64,000 nucleotides of DNA from Pterobdella sp. o SKG-2022 (GCA_964035795.1 OZ038323.1:3739381-3803380), one strand, 5' to 3'. Positions 48,347 to 60,282 are shown, counted from the first letter of the stretch. Program-made: numbers and translations. The notes: generated by a model from the letters alone, not told the origin.

Positions 48347-50481
48347 TTAGCGAGATGGATCGGCTAAGTCTACATAACTTCGGTATTCTTTAAGTGTTTG
48401 AGAAGATTTGATGCGATGGTAGTTTGAAGAAAGCGTTACTAAATAGATTGTCTAGAAAAAATTTCAGATATATTAAATAAAAAGAAATAGTAAGGTTAAA
48501 AATATTCTCTTACTCACCAAGCCAATGACGATAAAGAATGAGCCAATATAGGCAAAGCAGTACATAGGACCGGCATCATATGTCTGAAAAAAGCATATAT
48601 GAAACTTAATCTTTCGAAAATCTCTATCGCTCTTTATATCCCTAATCCAGCTCACTAGCTTTCTCGAAAACTATATTTAAAACAATGTCAAGCTTACATA
48701 TTCACAAAACTGGCTGAGATCAATTTCATCACATAAACCATCTACCATATACCCCTTCACTTCATGGTAAATTCCTGGAGGTGCGTGTTATTTTGCTATA
48801 AAAAAAGAATATAAAAAATAAATTTTCATCTTTTTTGTTTACTTTCAGTCATTAATAATAATAAATCTATTTTAATAGTTTCGAAAGCAAACCAAATCTC
48901 GTGAGATTTAGGCAGTAGTTATCAAAGAACCAGTAATCACGCTGTTCTATTTCATTGATGCATACACTTTTCACCATGATATACACCATTATGGGAATGG
49001 CACACAAAAACGTCACCACCAACCACAGAGTGTTTATTAAGTAGGTCAAGATCATGAGCTGTGATTGGGTGGTTTGTCCGTTGAAATTGTTCAATTAAAT
49101 TATTGAACAAAAAAAACGATATCAAATTTAACTTTAAAAACACAAAAATAATTCATGATTGAAACAAAAAAAAAATAATTTTTCAGGATCGAAAAACATT
49201 CCATAGAAAAACAAATTTCTCACTCACCAATCCAGCAAACACTCTTCCTCCAATAGCTGCTTTGAGGTTCGAGAAGATGTTCTCCCGAGTGAGACCTGTT
49301 GACAGGAAGCCGAAAAACAAAAGGATGATGGAAAAGATGGCCATGGTGATGCCAAAAATCATGAATATCACCTGCACATTTTGCAGCCTGTTTTGAGTTT
49401 TAGTTGACGTTATTTAGTGGTGGTAGATTGTTGTTAACATTTTAATACATTTCTATCTTGAACATGTTATGAAGAAATGAAACAATTTCAAAAATAAAAT
49501 TGTTTATAGTTTTGTCATCAAAGTCAAAACAATTTTTGTCCTCGATAATGTTACAGTTGAAACAAAAAAAATGCTTTAACACAACTTTTTAGCATCCAGT
49601 AATTCTTAAATTTTTGATTCGTTTACAATTTCTTTACGCTAACCGACTTAAAAATCATACAACAGCAAGGATGAACTTATTCATAAGACCAAAACATGAA
49701 CCTACCATGGCAACTCTACACCATATAGTCTGCGGAAGATTCCGTTTAACGTCAGGTCAACTGCCCTGTACCCAGTGCCGCAAAACAAACCAACTCCTTC
49801 AACAAAATGAATATATCGGTTTTTATTGCTTCAAAACGGTTTTAAGCTGGCCTTGATTGGACTATTATTACAAAAATAGAATTAGTTCATTATACCAATT
49901 CATATCATAAATAGCCTCTTTGGCAATTCTTACAAACTTTTACTCCTATAAAGTATAGCATAGATGTAATGCTTGCAGATCTCACCTAGACAGGTTGTGA
50001 CAGTAGCAATAAGAGAGGCGTAGGGTGTCCTACCAAGGCAATCTTGACAATCTATCAAGTGGTTTGTATTGATTAGTGGTTTACTATTTGTTTAGGAAGG
50101 TTGTATTGATTTGAAGTTTGTTAGAGGTTTGAGAATTTGAAATCAGTTTGAAAGTTTATTATAAGTTTAGTTGTTTCAAGGTTCAGTATTTGTTTATGGT
50201 TTAACATTGGTTTAGAAGTTCCATATTTGTTTTAACTATTGTTGCTAGTAGTATTTAATTTCACATTGTTTAAAAAAAATTCTTGAAATCTAAATCTTTC
50301 AAAATTAGTCTGTCTATTGTGGTAAGCTGGATTGTTATTTTTATTGTTTGAACTTCCAAACCGGTGGTTGTTATTACTATTGTTAGTAAACTTGAATAAA
50401 ACGTTTCTAAAAACAGTATTTTAACTAGAAAAATTATTTAATTTTCAAAATAACAGATATTAAATGTTCATACTCACCCAT
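48347..50481 (-). CDS. M6: M6/PLP-family neuronal membrane glycoprotein
   Basis: Four-pass proteolipid-family protein (vertebrate GPM6A/B, PLP1; insect M6), linked to neurite growth and membrane organisation. Eight coding exons, 244 residues, phases consistent: 50478-50481, 49986-50051, 49706-49796, 49228-49387, 48893-49058, 48697-48774, 48518-48583, 48347-48451 (the sixth most likely begins at 48698). The start MDCQDCLGRTPYASLIATVT is the family's palmitoylation-type Cys cluster plus TM1. TM2 is VIFMIFGITMAIFSIILLFF followed by GFLSTGLTR; TM3 ILTYLINTLWLVVTFLCAIP. The large extracellular loop has cysteines near SVCINE, NYCLNL, GLCDEI and SQFCEY, and TM4 is MYCFAYIGSFFIVIGLTIYL. The first coding exon holds only ATGG, deduced from frame and its GTGAG donor. 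Confidence 0.9.
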
Positions 50482-50789
50482 TTTTTGTAGCAGTTTTTGA
50501 TTTCTATTTATACATTCAACAACGATTATCAACAAAAGACAACTTTATAAATCATACACCAAAAAATAATTGATATCCTATAGTCTAATCATTGACATAG
50601 CTAGGAGATTATTTAAATGAAAAAAGAGGCATTTTTTTTATGAACTTCACTTTTAAATTTCCCAATTCAGGTGAAAAAGCAAAGAACTATAATTTTAAAA
50701 ATCTTTTTCAAAATTAGCTCAATTTTTTCAATTTGATACTTCAGTATTAAATTTTATCTTATGAATATTCTATACAATTTTTCTTTTGT

Positions 50790-51850
50790 CCTATAGTGTC
50801 GAAGGCAGCAAGAAGTGCAACAAAACCAAAACGGCGGAATGTACTATACAAGCACTTTACGTTTACTATAAAAAGCATAATGTTTTTTCATTGACCGATG
50901 AAATTGAATCAGAACGAAGCAATCGACAGATTTCTGAGAAACTATCGAGCTTGGTGACAGTTTCGAGCATGTTGTTAAAGTCTTCTGCACGGACTTGAAG
51001 ATGAGAGTACTATCAGTCTTACAAAATTTCATGAAGGTAGTGAAAAAATTGTCTAGGACAAGCATAGTGAGCCGTGAATAAAAATTTTTTTCTAACTTGT
51101 CTATTTTTGAGCAGCAAATTTTATGGATATCTCGGAACAAAGATGATTGCAAAAACGACAGATTCGAAGGCAAATAGAGGTATGATGGTCAATAAGACAT
51201 GGAAGGTTGTTCATGATTGCAGCGAGTTTTCCAACTGAACATCTAAAAAGGAGTACATGATTATGGGTATGTGGTCTTCAGCAAAATTTGTTTAAGAGCA
51301 GAAAGCTACAAAGAAGTTGATCATAATCAAAATCAAAAGTGCATAAAATAAGATAATGGTCAGAGTTGAAAGTTTCTTTGCCAATGTTTTTTATGGAATG
51401 AGAGGTAAATTTTAGTGGTGATGAGATCAAGCATGTTATCAAGTCTGTTTTTGAACCAATAAAAACTTACGAAAGGAGACACAAAAAATATAATCGTGAG
51501 AGAAGCAGTTTGGGATGTTGAAATCACCGAATAATATTAAACTTCAAAAATGAAGAAAAAAATAAAAAGAGGGCTCACAGATAAAGTTGCAAAAGTTTGT
51601 AAAAGGTATTTGGTACATTAGCGAACCAATCAGAGAATGAGAAAGCAAAGCACCGACCTGAAGTTTTTCCGCGTTTTTGAAGGATTGATGACAGTGTAAG
51701 ACATAATAAAAGTGAGATAATATGTCGTATTTTGTGACAACTTCAGCGTTGTCAGGGGTCCAAACTTTGGTCAATGCAATGGTGTCGAATTTGTGAGAAG
51801 GTAGTATTATGAATACTAGCTTTTTTGCTGAGACCTAGAATTGAAAAAAA
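50790..51850 (-). pseudogene. Decayed LINE-like retroelement fragment
   Basis: Minus-strand frames are broken by many stops. One frame contains LILFGDFNIPNC near 51510-51550, the GDFN signature of the apurinic endonuclease domain of non-LTR retrotransposons. Downstream are Lys/Phe-rich segments in shifted frames that suggest the start of the polymerase region. It lies directly upstream of the M6 gene. Clade not assignable. Confidence 0.5.
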
Positions 51851-51859
51851 AATTTTGTA

Positions 51860-52740
51860 GATAAGTGGTTTACGATATGGGACTGAACGTCATTGCCAAG
51901 CAGTGGTAGAATCATGACTAGGACGATTAAACGGAGTGCACATGAATGGAGTTTTTGGAGTTTTTTGGAGTTTTTTGATAGATTGGTGAAAGTGTAAATA
52001 AGAAAAATAAATTGATTTTAAAATAAACTATTCAAAAATAACCAGTTTGAAAGTGAAAAGTTGGAACTTAGAAAGTTATAAACAAAAACCTTGAAAGAAA
52101 AAATAATATGAATAAACGAATTAGAAATGAAAAATATCGAGATACAGAATTTTTTAATAAAAAATTAGTAAATAAGTTTAAAATGAAAACTAAAATACAA
52201 AATTTGAAAACAATGAAGTAAAAAAAAATTCTTGAAACGAAAAATTGAAAAAAAAATTATAAACAAACAAGTTGTGAAGAGGAAAAATGAAAACAAGTTT
52301 GAAAGGAACATGTTAAAAACAAACAAGTTGTAAAAAAAAGTTGTGTACAAATTCAAAAAAACGAATTAAAAAGAAAAAAAAAAGCGAAAAGAAATAAGTT
52401 GAAAAGGAAAAGTTCAAAACAAGTTCAAAAGAGCAAGTTGAAAATAAAAAAGTTAAAAAGAAACAAGTTGGAAAAAATAGTGGAAAAAAGCTAAAAAACA
52501 AGTTGAAAAAGAACAAGTTAAAAACGAACCTGTTTAAATCAAACAAGTTGAGAATTAAAAATGTGGAAACAAGTTAAAGAAACAAGTAGAAAACAAAAAA
52601 TTTAAAAACAAACAAGTTGAAATAAAAAAGTTGAACTAAAAAGTTGAAAAGAAATAAATTGAAAAAAAGTATGAGAAAAATATGTTAAAAACGAAAATGA
52701 TAAAATCGAACAAGTTGAAAAAAAGTTGAAATCAAACAAG
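51860..52740. repeat. Degenerate left flank of the 15-bp minisatellite
   Basis: A-rich stretch in which words like AACAAGTTGAAAA and AAAAAGTTGAAA appear at irregular spacing, becoming regular to the right. It looks like old, decayed array sequence. No gene is visible. Confidence 0.6.
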
Positions 52741-55700
52741 TGAAAAAAAAATAGTGAAAATAATTAACAAACAAGTTGAAAACGAACAAGTTGAAAACGA
52801 ACAAGTTGAAAACGAACAAGTTGAAAGATAAAAAGTTGAAAACAAGCGTGTAATAAACAAGTAGAAAACAAAAAATTTAAAAGCTAACAAGTTGAAATAA
52901 ACATGTTGAAAACGAACAAGTTAAGAATTAAAAAGTTGTAAACAAACAAGTTAAAATCAAACAAGTTGAATAAAAGTAGAAAACGAACATGTTAAAATCG
53001 AACAAGTTGAAAAAAAGTTGAAATCAAGCAAGTGAAAAAATTCAACGAACAAGTTGAAAACGAACAAGTTGAAAACGAAGATGTTGAAAACGAACGAGTT
53101 GAAAACGAACAAGTTGAAATCGAACAAGTTGAAAACAAACAAGTTGAAGTCAAACAAGTTGAAAAATAAAAAGTTGAAAACAAGTGTGTAATAAACAAGT
53201 AGAAAACGAACAAGTTGAAAACGAACAAGTTGAAAACGAACAAGTTGAAAACGAAGATGTTGAAAACGAACAAGTTGAAAACAAACAAGTTGAAAACGAA
53301 AATGTTGAAAACGAACAAGTTGAAAACAAACAAGTTGAAAACGAAGATGTTGAAAACAAACAAGTTGAAAACAAACAAGTTGAAAACGAAGATGTTGAAA
53401 ACGAACAAGTTGAAAACAAACAAGTTGAAAACGAAGATGTTGAAAACAAACAAGTTGAAAACAAACAAGTTGAAAACGAAGATGTTGAAAACGAACAAGT
53501 TGAAAACAAACAAGTTGAAAACGAAGATGTTGAAAACGAAAAAGTTGAAAACGAACAAGTTGAAAACGAACATGTTGAAAACGAACATGTTGAAAATAGT
53601 TGAAATCAAACAAGTTGAAAAGAAATAATGAAAAAAGTTAACAAACAAGTTGAAAAATATTTATAATCAAACAAGTTGAAAAGAAATAAATTGAAAAAAA
53701 GTTAACGAAAAAGTTGAAAACGAACATGTTGAAAAAAAGTTGAAATCAAACAAGTTGAGAAAGTTGAAATCAAACAAGTTGAGAAAGTTGAAATCAAACA
53801 AGTTGAGAAAGTTGAAATCAAACAAGTTGAAAAATAAAAAGTTGAAAACAAGTGTGTAATAAACAAGTAGAAAACGAACAGGTTAAAATCGAAAAAATTA
53901 AAAACAAACAAGTTGAAAACGAACAAGTTGAAAACGAACAAGTTGAAAGAGAACATGTTGAAAACGAACAAGTTGAAAACGAACAAGTTGAAAACGAAGA
54001 TGTTGAAAACGAACAAGTTGAAAACGAACAAGTTGAAAACGAACAAGTTGAAAACGAACAAGTTGAAAACGAACAAGTTGAAAACGAACAAGTTGAAATC
54101 GAACAAGTTGAAAACAAACAAGTTGAAGTCAAACAAGTTGAAAAATAAAAAGTTGAAAACAAGTGTGTAATAAACAAGTAGAAAACGAACAAGTTGAAAA
54201 CGAAGATGTTGAAAACGAACAAGTTGAAAACGAACAAGTTGAAAACGAAGATGTTGAAAACGAACAAGTTGAAAACAAACAAGTTGAAAACGAAGATGTT
54301 GAAAACGAAAAAGTTGAAAACGAACAAGTTGAAAACGAAGATGTTGAAAACGAACATGTTGAAAACAAACAAGTTGAAAACGAAGATTTTGAAAACGAAC
54401 AAGTTGAAAACAAACAAGTTGAAAACGAAGATGCTGAAAACGAAAAAGTTGAAAACGAACAAGTTGAAAACGAACATGTTGAAAACGAACATGTTGAAAA
54501 ATATTTATAATCAAACAAGTTGAAAAGAAATAAATTGAAAAAAAGTTAACGAAAAAGTTGAAAACGAACATGTTGAAAAAAAGTTGAAATCAAACAAGTT
54601 GAGAAAGTTGAAATCAAACAAGTTGAGAAAGTTGAAATCAAACAAGTTGAGAAAGTTGAAATCAAACAAGTTGAGAAAAAGTTGAAAACAAAATTTAAAA
54701 CAAAAAAAAAGTTTGAAATGAAATAAGTTGAAAAAAAGTTGAAATTAAATTTTAAATAAACAAGTTGAAAACAAACAAGTTGAAAACAAACAAGTTGAAA
54801 ACAAACAAGTTGAAAACAAACAAGTTGAAAACAAACAAGTTGAAAACAAACAAGTTGAAAACAAACAAGTTGAAAACAAACAAGTTGAAAACAAACAAGT
54901 TGAAAACAAACAAGTTGAAAACAAACAAGTTGAAAACAAACAAGTTGAAAACAAACAAGTTGAAAACAAACAAGTTGAAAACAAACAAGTTGAAAACAAA
55001 CAAGTTGAAAACGAACAACTTGAAAACGAACATGTTGAAAACGAACATGTTGAAAATAGTTGAAATCAAACAAGTTGAAAACAAACAAGTTGAAAACAAA
55101 CAAGTTGAAAACAAACAAGTTGAAAACAAACAAGTTGAAAACAAACAAGTTGAAAACAAACAAGTTGAAAACAAACAAGTTGAAAACAAACAAGTTGAAA
55201 ACAAACAAGTTGAAAACAAACAAGTTGAAAACAAACAAGTTGAAAACAAACAAGTTGAAAACAAACAAGTTGAAAACAAACAAGTTGAAAACAAACAAGT
55301 TGAAAACAAACAAGTTGAAAACAAACAAGTTGAAAACAAACAAGTTGAAAACAAACAAGTTGAAAACAAACAAGTTGAAAACAAACAAGTTGAAAACAAA
55401 CAAGTTGAAAACAAACAAGTTGAAAACAAACAAGTTGAAAACAAACAAGTTGAAAACAAACAAGTTGAAAACAAACAAGTTGAAAACAAACAAGTTGAAA
55501 ACAAACAAGTTGAAAACAAACAAGTTGAAAACAAACAAGTTGAAAACAAACAAGTTGAAAACAAACAAGTTGAAAACAAACAAGTTGAAAACAAACAAGT
55601 TGAAAACAAACAAGTTGAAAACAAACAAGTTGAAAACAAACAAGTTGAAAACAAACAAGTTGAAAACAAACAAGTTGAAAACAAACAAGTTGAAAACAAA

Positions 55701-55831
55701 CAAGTTGAAAACAAACAAGTTGAAAACAAACAAGTTGAAAACAAACAAGTTGAAAACAAACAAGTTGAAAACAAACAAGTTGAAAACAAACAAGTTGAAA
55801 ACAAACAAGTTGAAAACAAACAAGTTGAGAA
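52741..55831. repeat. 15-bp minisatellite array with higher-order structure
   Basis: Core unit AACAAACAAGTTGAA (and GAACAAGTTGAAAAC, GAAGATGTTGAAAAC variants). The left part (52741-54750) is a mosaic of variants. A block containing GTGTGTAATAAACAAGTAGA recurs near 52848, 53183, 53850 and 54161, spaced about 310-340 bp or twice that. A 24-bp subrepeat (GAGAAAGTTGAAATCAAACA plus four bases) is repeated near 53755-53826 and 54597-54672. The right part is almost pure: about 17 units to 55010 and about 51 units at 55065-55831. Because 15 is divisible by three, ORFs up to 436 codons stay open in several frames on both strands; I treat them as artefacts. Confidence 0.95.
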
Positions 55832-55974
55832 CAAAAAAAAATGGAAAATTTTTCAAATAGTATTTTAAAAAATATAGATGTAATAAACTTTGAAAATTTT
55901 AGTTCAAAAATTATAAAAAAATACAAAAAATTAACTTAGCTATTAAAAAAAATAAAAACTAACACATGTCTCCG

Positions 55975-56755
55975 TCCCCTATATAAAAAATTTCAACAAT
56001 GCCCTAAAAAAAGCCTTCAATAGGAATAATGTTAGCTATTATACACATGCAGGACCTAAATTAGGAAGCATTCTATGCAAAAACAACAAAACTGACAGAA
56101 TGCAAAAAAAAGGTGTATACAAAATACATTGTTCTTGTGACCCAAATAAGGCTTATATTGGATAGACAAGGGTGAATATTGCCACCAGGATGTTCCAACA
56201 TAAAAAAGATGTGGAATCCCCCAAACAAGATGAAAATATAAGTGGCATTTCTAAACACGCCCGAATCTGCAACACAGGAACAATATGCTGGGAATCACCC
56301 ACGATAATAAAAACATATAATGAAAAAAACAAAAACAAATTGCAGAGGGATCTATTTATTAGGGAGAGCCTTGAAATCAAAAAGAATAATTCAATAGAAA
56401 AAGGCTACAATGAGCCACAATTAACAGTCAAATCAAGTGCGTGGGACCCCCTAATGAAGAGAATACAAAAATCAACCAATGGAGGGACACAGAGAGCAAT
56501 CTCTCAATGAAATCGTTTTAGATCAAAATAAGAATATTCATATAATAATTAACTTTACTCATTCACAATATTACATAATTACATAATAGTTACTTTACAA
56601 AATTTAAACTTCCTTAATTGTTCTTTCCTATCTATGTCTAAAATTCTTTATAATCACCTACCTTAACAATAGTTTACTACTAATGGTTTATGATAAGGTT
56701 GTACTTATCGAAAATTTTAGTTTTTTAAATAAATGTATCAAAAAATTTCTCAAAA
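55975..56755 (+). pseudogene. Penelope-like element, 3' end with GIY-YIG endonuclease remnant
   Basis: Translating from about 56080 gives KKGVYKIHCSCDPNKAYIG, then a stop (TAG at 56162-56164) where Gln is usual, then TRVNIATRMFQHKKDVESP, ISGISKHA, and RDLFIRESLEIKKNN. This is the GIY-YIG endonuclease at the C-terminus of Penelope-like retroelements, with the GVYKI, YIG, Arg and Glu positions recognisable. Upstream text (YYTHAGPKLGSILCK) matches the linker before this domain. The reverse transcriptase part is absent, and the minisatellite abuts the 5' side. The stretch to 56755 is probably its 3' UTR, since its end recurs at 60219-60282. Confidence 0.75.
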
Positions 56756-56807
56756 AAAATTGAAAATAAAAAGTTATCCAAATAATATTTAAAAATAACC
56801 GATTAGA

Positions 56808-58731
56808 TTAACCCGTTTGTGTCCATTGATCTCACATGAGATCACTCACGTTATTGGTTAATCTTTATCTTTTATCTTTATTCTTTAAACAGGGTTATAT
56901 CTTCAATATAAAATTTATTTTATTTGAATTTCGATTTGTATTTTAATAATATTTAAGCTTATTGTCCAAATTTCACTTTGACGGACGTTTAAAGAAAAAC
57001 ATTCAAACAAGGCATAATAATTTATGATTAAAATAAAACAAAATGAAATGTGTCGAATTTATCTTCAATTAATATTATAAAATTTTAAAACTTGAGATAC
57101 ATTAGCAGAATAAGAAGCATTAAAGGTTGCTGATCTCATATGAGATCAATGGGCACGTGTTTAACAAATGAGCGTTTTACACAAAATACATTATAATTAG
57201 TGGAATTTCAACTTTTAAAAAGGTGGCTTTTAAAAAAAAAACAAATGGAAAAAATTACTTTTTGTAAATATTAGTTTATATTTATAATTGAGTGATACAA
57301 CTTTCATAAAATACATCGGACATCACGCAGTCAAACAGTTTATTAGGGGCAAGCCACTTAGATTTGGCTACAAGTTTTGGGCAATGTGCGGTTCTTCAAG
57401 CTATTTCTTTAACTTTGATCTTTATTGTGGTAAAAACTTATCAAACCAATGAAAAGATAATAACGGAAAGATCAGAAATCTTTTTGAATATGTTGGATGC
57501 GGTAGAAGAACTCCAATCGCATACTGTATTTTTTGACAACTTTTTCACAAGTTATCCATTATTGATTCATCGAAAAGTCTTGGTTTTTGAGCAACAAGGA
57601 ATATACAAAACAATATAAAAAAAAGTTCTTTGACCGACAAAAAAACAATGAATAAGCAAAATATGGGCGGTTACATCTATAGTCTCAATATCAATGAAGA
57701 AATTATAATTGTGAGGTGGCTAGATAATACTGTGGTAAACACTGGAACAAATTATGATACAGCTGAACTTATTCATATGGTAACTTGTTAGAAAAATGAA
57801 ATATAATCAAAGGTTTAGTTCCACGGCCTGATGTATTTAAAACTTATAGCTCAAATATGTGTGCAGTGGATAAGGACGATTGGCGGGCAAGCAAAAATGT
57901 CACAACAATAATGGCTAAAAATGGTATTGACCAATATTTATTTACAAGATTACTGACTATGACATTAATGAATTCTCAAATAATCTATAATTGGTCAAAC
58001 GAGGAAAATCATACACAAGCTCAAAAACGGATTCACATACATTTAGAAGAGCAGTTAGCCAATACTACTTGAAAAACTCTCCATTTAAAAAACAAAAAAT
58101 CAAAAAGTGCATTTGTTCAAGGCCTTCACAAGCTCTCAATGACGCCTGTTTCAATCTTCAAGAACATATTATAATAACTAGGAATGAACAAAGAAGATGC
58201 AAAAACAAGCCATGCACCGCTAGACCAAGTACATTTTGGAAAAAGGCACGGTTACTTTGAGTGTAGCTTGAATTTATTCAAATCATAATCTTAAATAAGA
58301 TTGAGAATTTTTATTTTTGAATTTGATGAGTTTTTCTGTTATTATATGTGAAATTTCGTTTTCTGTTATTTGAGTATTAGAACAAACAGTGAAAATCATT
58401 TATAATTTTGCAGAAAAAATATTTTTTTAAAACTTTGAAAAATTTTAATTACGTATAAATATATAAATTAAAAATATTTTCATATTTTGGTTTTAAAAAT
58501 AAAATTAAAACGAATAAAATCTTCAAACAACTCTTTAATGCTAAGAGGTTAAAGCCCATTTGCCAACACTTGTGTCCATTGATCTCATATGAGATCACCC
58601 TGTACCTCGCTTATTATTTTGCCAAAATAAAAATGTGTTTTCTCTGTGTTTTAGTAAGGTTGTTTTAAGGTTGAAACAAAAGTTTCAATAAAAAATTACT
58701 GCCATTAGCATTTTGGGCACAAAAGGGTTAA
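56808..58731 (+). mobile_element. piggyBac-type DNA transposon, internally deleted and mutated
   Basis: TTAA target-site copies flank the element (56808-56811 and 58728-58731). Terminal inverted repeats start CCCGTTTGTGTCCA on the left and CCCTTTTGTGCCCA on the right. Three copies of a 16-bp palindrome (GATCTCATATGAGATC or one-base variant) lie at 56828-56843, 57132-57147 and 58581-58596, the outer two beside the ends. The coding remnant is described separately. About 1.9 kb in all. Confidence 0.88.
57335..58260 (+). pseudogene. piggyBac transposase remnant
   Basis: Broken frames carry family signatures in order: FIRGKPLRFGYKFWAMCG (57336 on), HTVFFDNFFTSYPLLIHR (includes a catalytic Asp position), VRWLDNTVVNTGTNYDTAEL, RPDVFKTYSSNMCAVDKDDW (retains the D-x2-D pattern), QIIYNWSNEE, and a C-terminal KKCICSRPSQAL segment of the kind that holds the Cys-rich finger. 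At least four stops or frameshifts occur and the N-terminal third is missing, so it is not functional. Confidence 0.85.
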
Positions 58732-59217
58732 TATCGACAAGAATAAGCTATGTCAAAACAAACAGGACTATAAATAAAATATTGAATTATAAAATCTAAT
58801 TAATTCAAAAAAATGAATTCATTTAAATATACTCAGCGATTAATATTAAGTATATATTTTGTCAAAGAACAGAAAATATTAATGCAAAACTATGCTTTCA
58901 CTCGTTCATCAAACTTTCTAATAAAACTATTAGTACTTCCACCATTAATAGTTTTATCAGTTAATATTTTCTAAAATGAAATGTTCCAAATCCATAATGT
59001 AACCATTTATCAACTTCTCACAACCGAAAAATTTCAAATGAAACGGTCTAGTTACGTTAGACGCTTACTTCGACCAAAGAAACAAATAAATAATTTTTGA
59101 TTGAAAAAAAATGATTCATAATTTTAAATTGATTTGAAATAATTAATTATAATTGTTTTATAAAAACTTATTCATAATCACAAAAATTATATTTTTCTTA
59201 TTAAATAAATTAACTTT
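58732..59217. other. Gap between repeats
   Basis: AT-rich. A short imperfect inverted repeat around CTAATAAAACTATTAGTA (58918-58965) is present; nothing else recognised. Confidence 0.4.
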
Positions 59218-59480
59218 TAGCCGTCTTCAGTCTCCCTAAGAACACTAAAACTTAAAAGTGTTGAACATATTAAATATCTAGGTGGAATAATCAATGATGA
59301 GAGTTTTTTTGTTGAAACCATTTCAAGATCTGCTCAAAAGCAAGTCTTATTGAACGACTCAAACAGGTGTGGGGGGACAAGAACATCAAATTGAAGCTGA
59401 AGCGCATACTCATGTTTTCATAATTTTTGTTTGGTTGCAAAACATGAACATTCACAATTGAACTTCAAAAGAAAACACAG
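59218..59480 (+). pseudogene. Reverse-transcriptase C-terminal fragment (LINE)
   Basis: A frame reads LKSVEHIKYLGGIINDESFF followed by VETISRSAQK, the conserved KYLG block near the end of LINE reverse transcriptases. A shifted frame continues with a W-dKN-like segment and Lys-rich LKLKRILMF-like text. It is short, frameshifted, and ends before the SINE. Confidence 0.6.
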
Positions 59481-59570
59481 AGTTGAAATGAGAAAGAGAC
59501 TTTTGAATCATACCATTTTTGTTGATGTTTCATTTTATGCTATGCACTCGTTAAAGCTGATGTTGTCTCT

Positions 59571-59742
59571 GATGTAATGTGGTATTTATAAAGCGCTTCT
59601 CCTTATAGATAAAAGCGCTTGCTACAAATTTAACTTAGCGAAAACACACTGGAACAGGTGCTAATTGTCGGCCCACGCGGGAACGAACCCAGTAACTTTA
59701 GATAATTAGTCTAATGCTCAACCATTGAGCTATAGGAACCGA
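59571..59742 (-). mobile_element. tRNA-derived SINE, copy 2
   Basis: Same element and orientation as 3622-3804: tail with AAGCGCTTTATAAATACC, body, then a tRNA-like head with B-box GGGTTCGTTCCC on the minus strand. Only scattered substitutions and a 2-3 base deletion distinguish the copies, suggesting fairly recent activity. Confidence 0.85.
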
Positions 59743-60027
59743 CTATGCACTTCAAAAACCCCTTTGAATTATTGAAGTAGCTGAAATTTAGGTGACCGGA
59801 ATTTTGAGGGTTTACTGTATATTAAATAGTTATTAACATTGTCTTCATTAAGGTTTTTTGCTTGGGCTAGTTTAACAAAAATTGAAGTCATTTTAAATTT
59901 TGATTTCAAAGAAAAAATCAAATATATTTTTTATTAAAAACTGTAGCAATGTGAACAAGCAGTCATAATAATCAAATAACGAGTAATTAATCTCGACAAA
60001 GTATGATGTCAATATTAGGAATTTCTT

Positions 60028-60199
60028 AAAATATAATTCTTGATTTAAAAGGAATTTTTTGAAAAACATGTTAAATAAATTTTATTCAACTAGAATTTTC
60101 AATAAATTCAAACTTATCATAATTCATTAATTAATGAGTTGAAAAATTTGTTTTTCATATTTTTTCAAAAAATTCCTTAAAAATCAAGAAGTATATTTT
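60028..60199. mobile_element. Long-arm hairpin element (MITE-like)
   Basis: Left arm 60028-60070 and right arm 60156-60199 are reverse complements over about 43 bp with a few mismatches (shared core GGAATTTTTTGAAAAA). The centre is about 85 bp of AT-rich DNA without coding capacity. Confidence 0.8.
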
Positions 60200-60218
60200 A
60201 ATGATGCAAACGTATTAT

Positions 60219-60282
60219 GGTAAGGCTATACTTATCGAAAATTCTAGTTTTTTTTACTAATAAATGTAGTAAAAATTTTTCT
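60219..60282 (+). repeat. Solo copy of the Penelope-like 3' end
   Basis: About 60 bp (CTTATCGAAAATTCTAGTTT and following) match 56693-56755, the segment just after the GIY-YIG remnant. It is probably the 3' end of a second, extremely truncated copy. Confidence 0.55.

Noticed and set aside
49614..49856. Plus-strand ORF of 80 codons
   Set aside because: It is opposite the true M6 exon 49706-49796 and shows no similarity of its own.
53184..55868. Long protein genes of 100-436 codons on both strands
   Set aside because: They lie wholly in a 15-bp tandem array; several frames on both strands are open at once, which is expected for a unit divisible by three.
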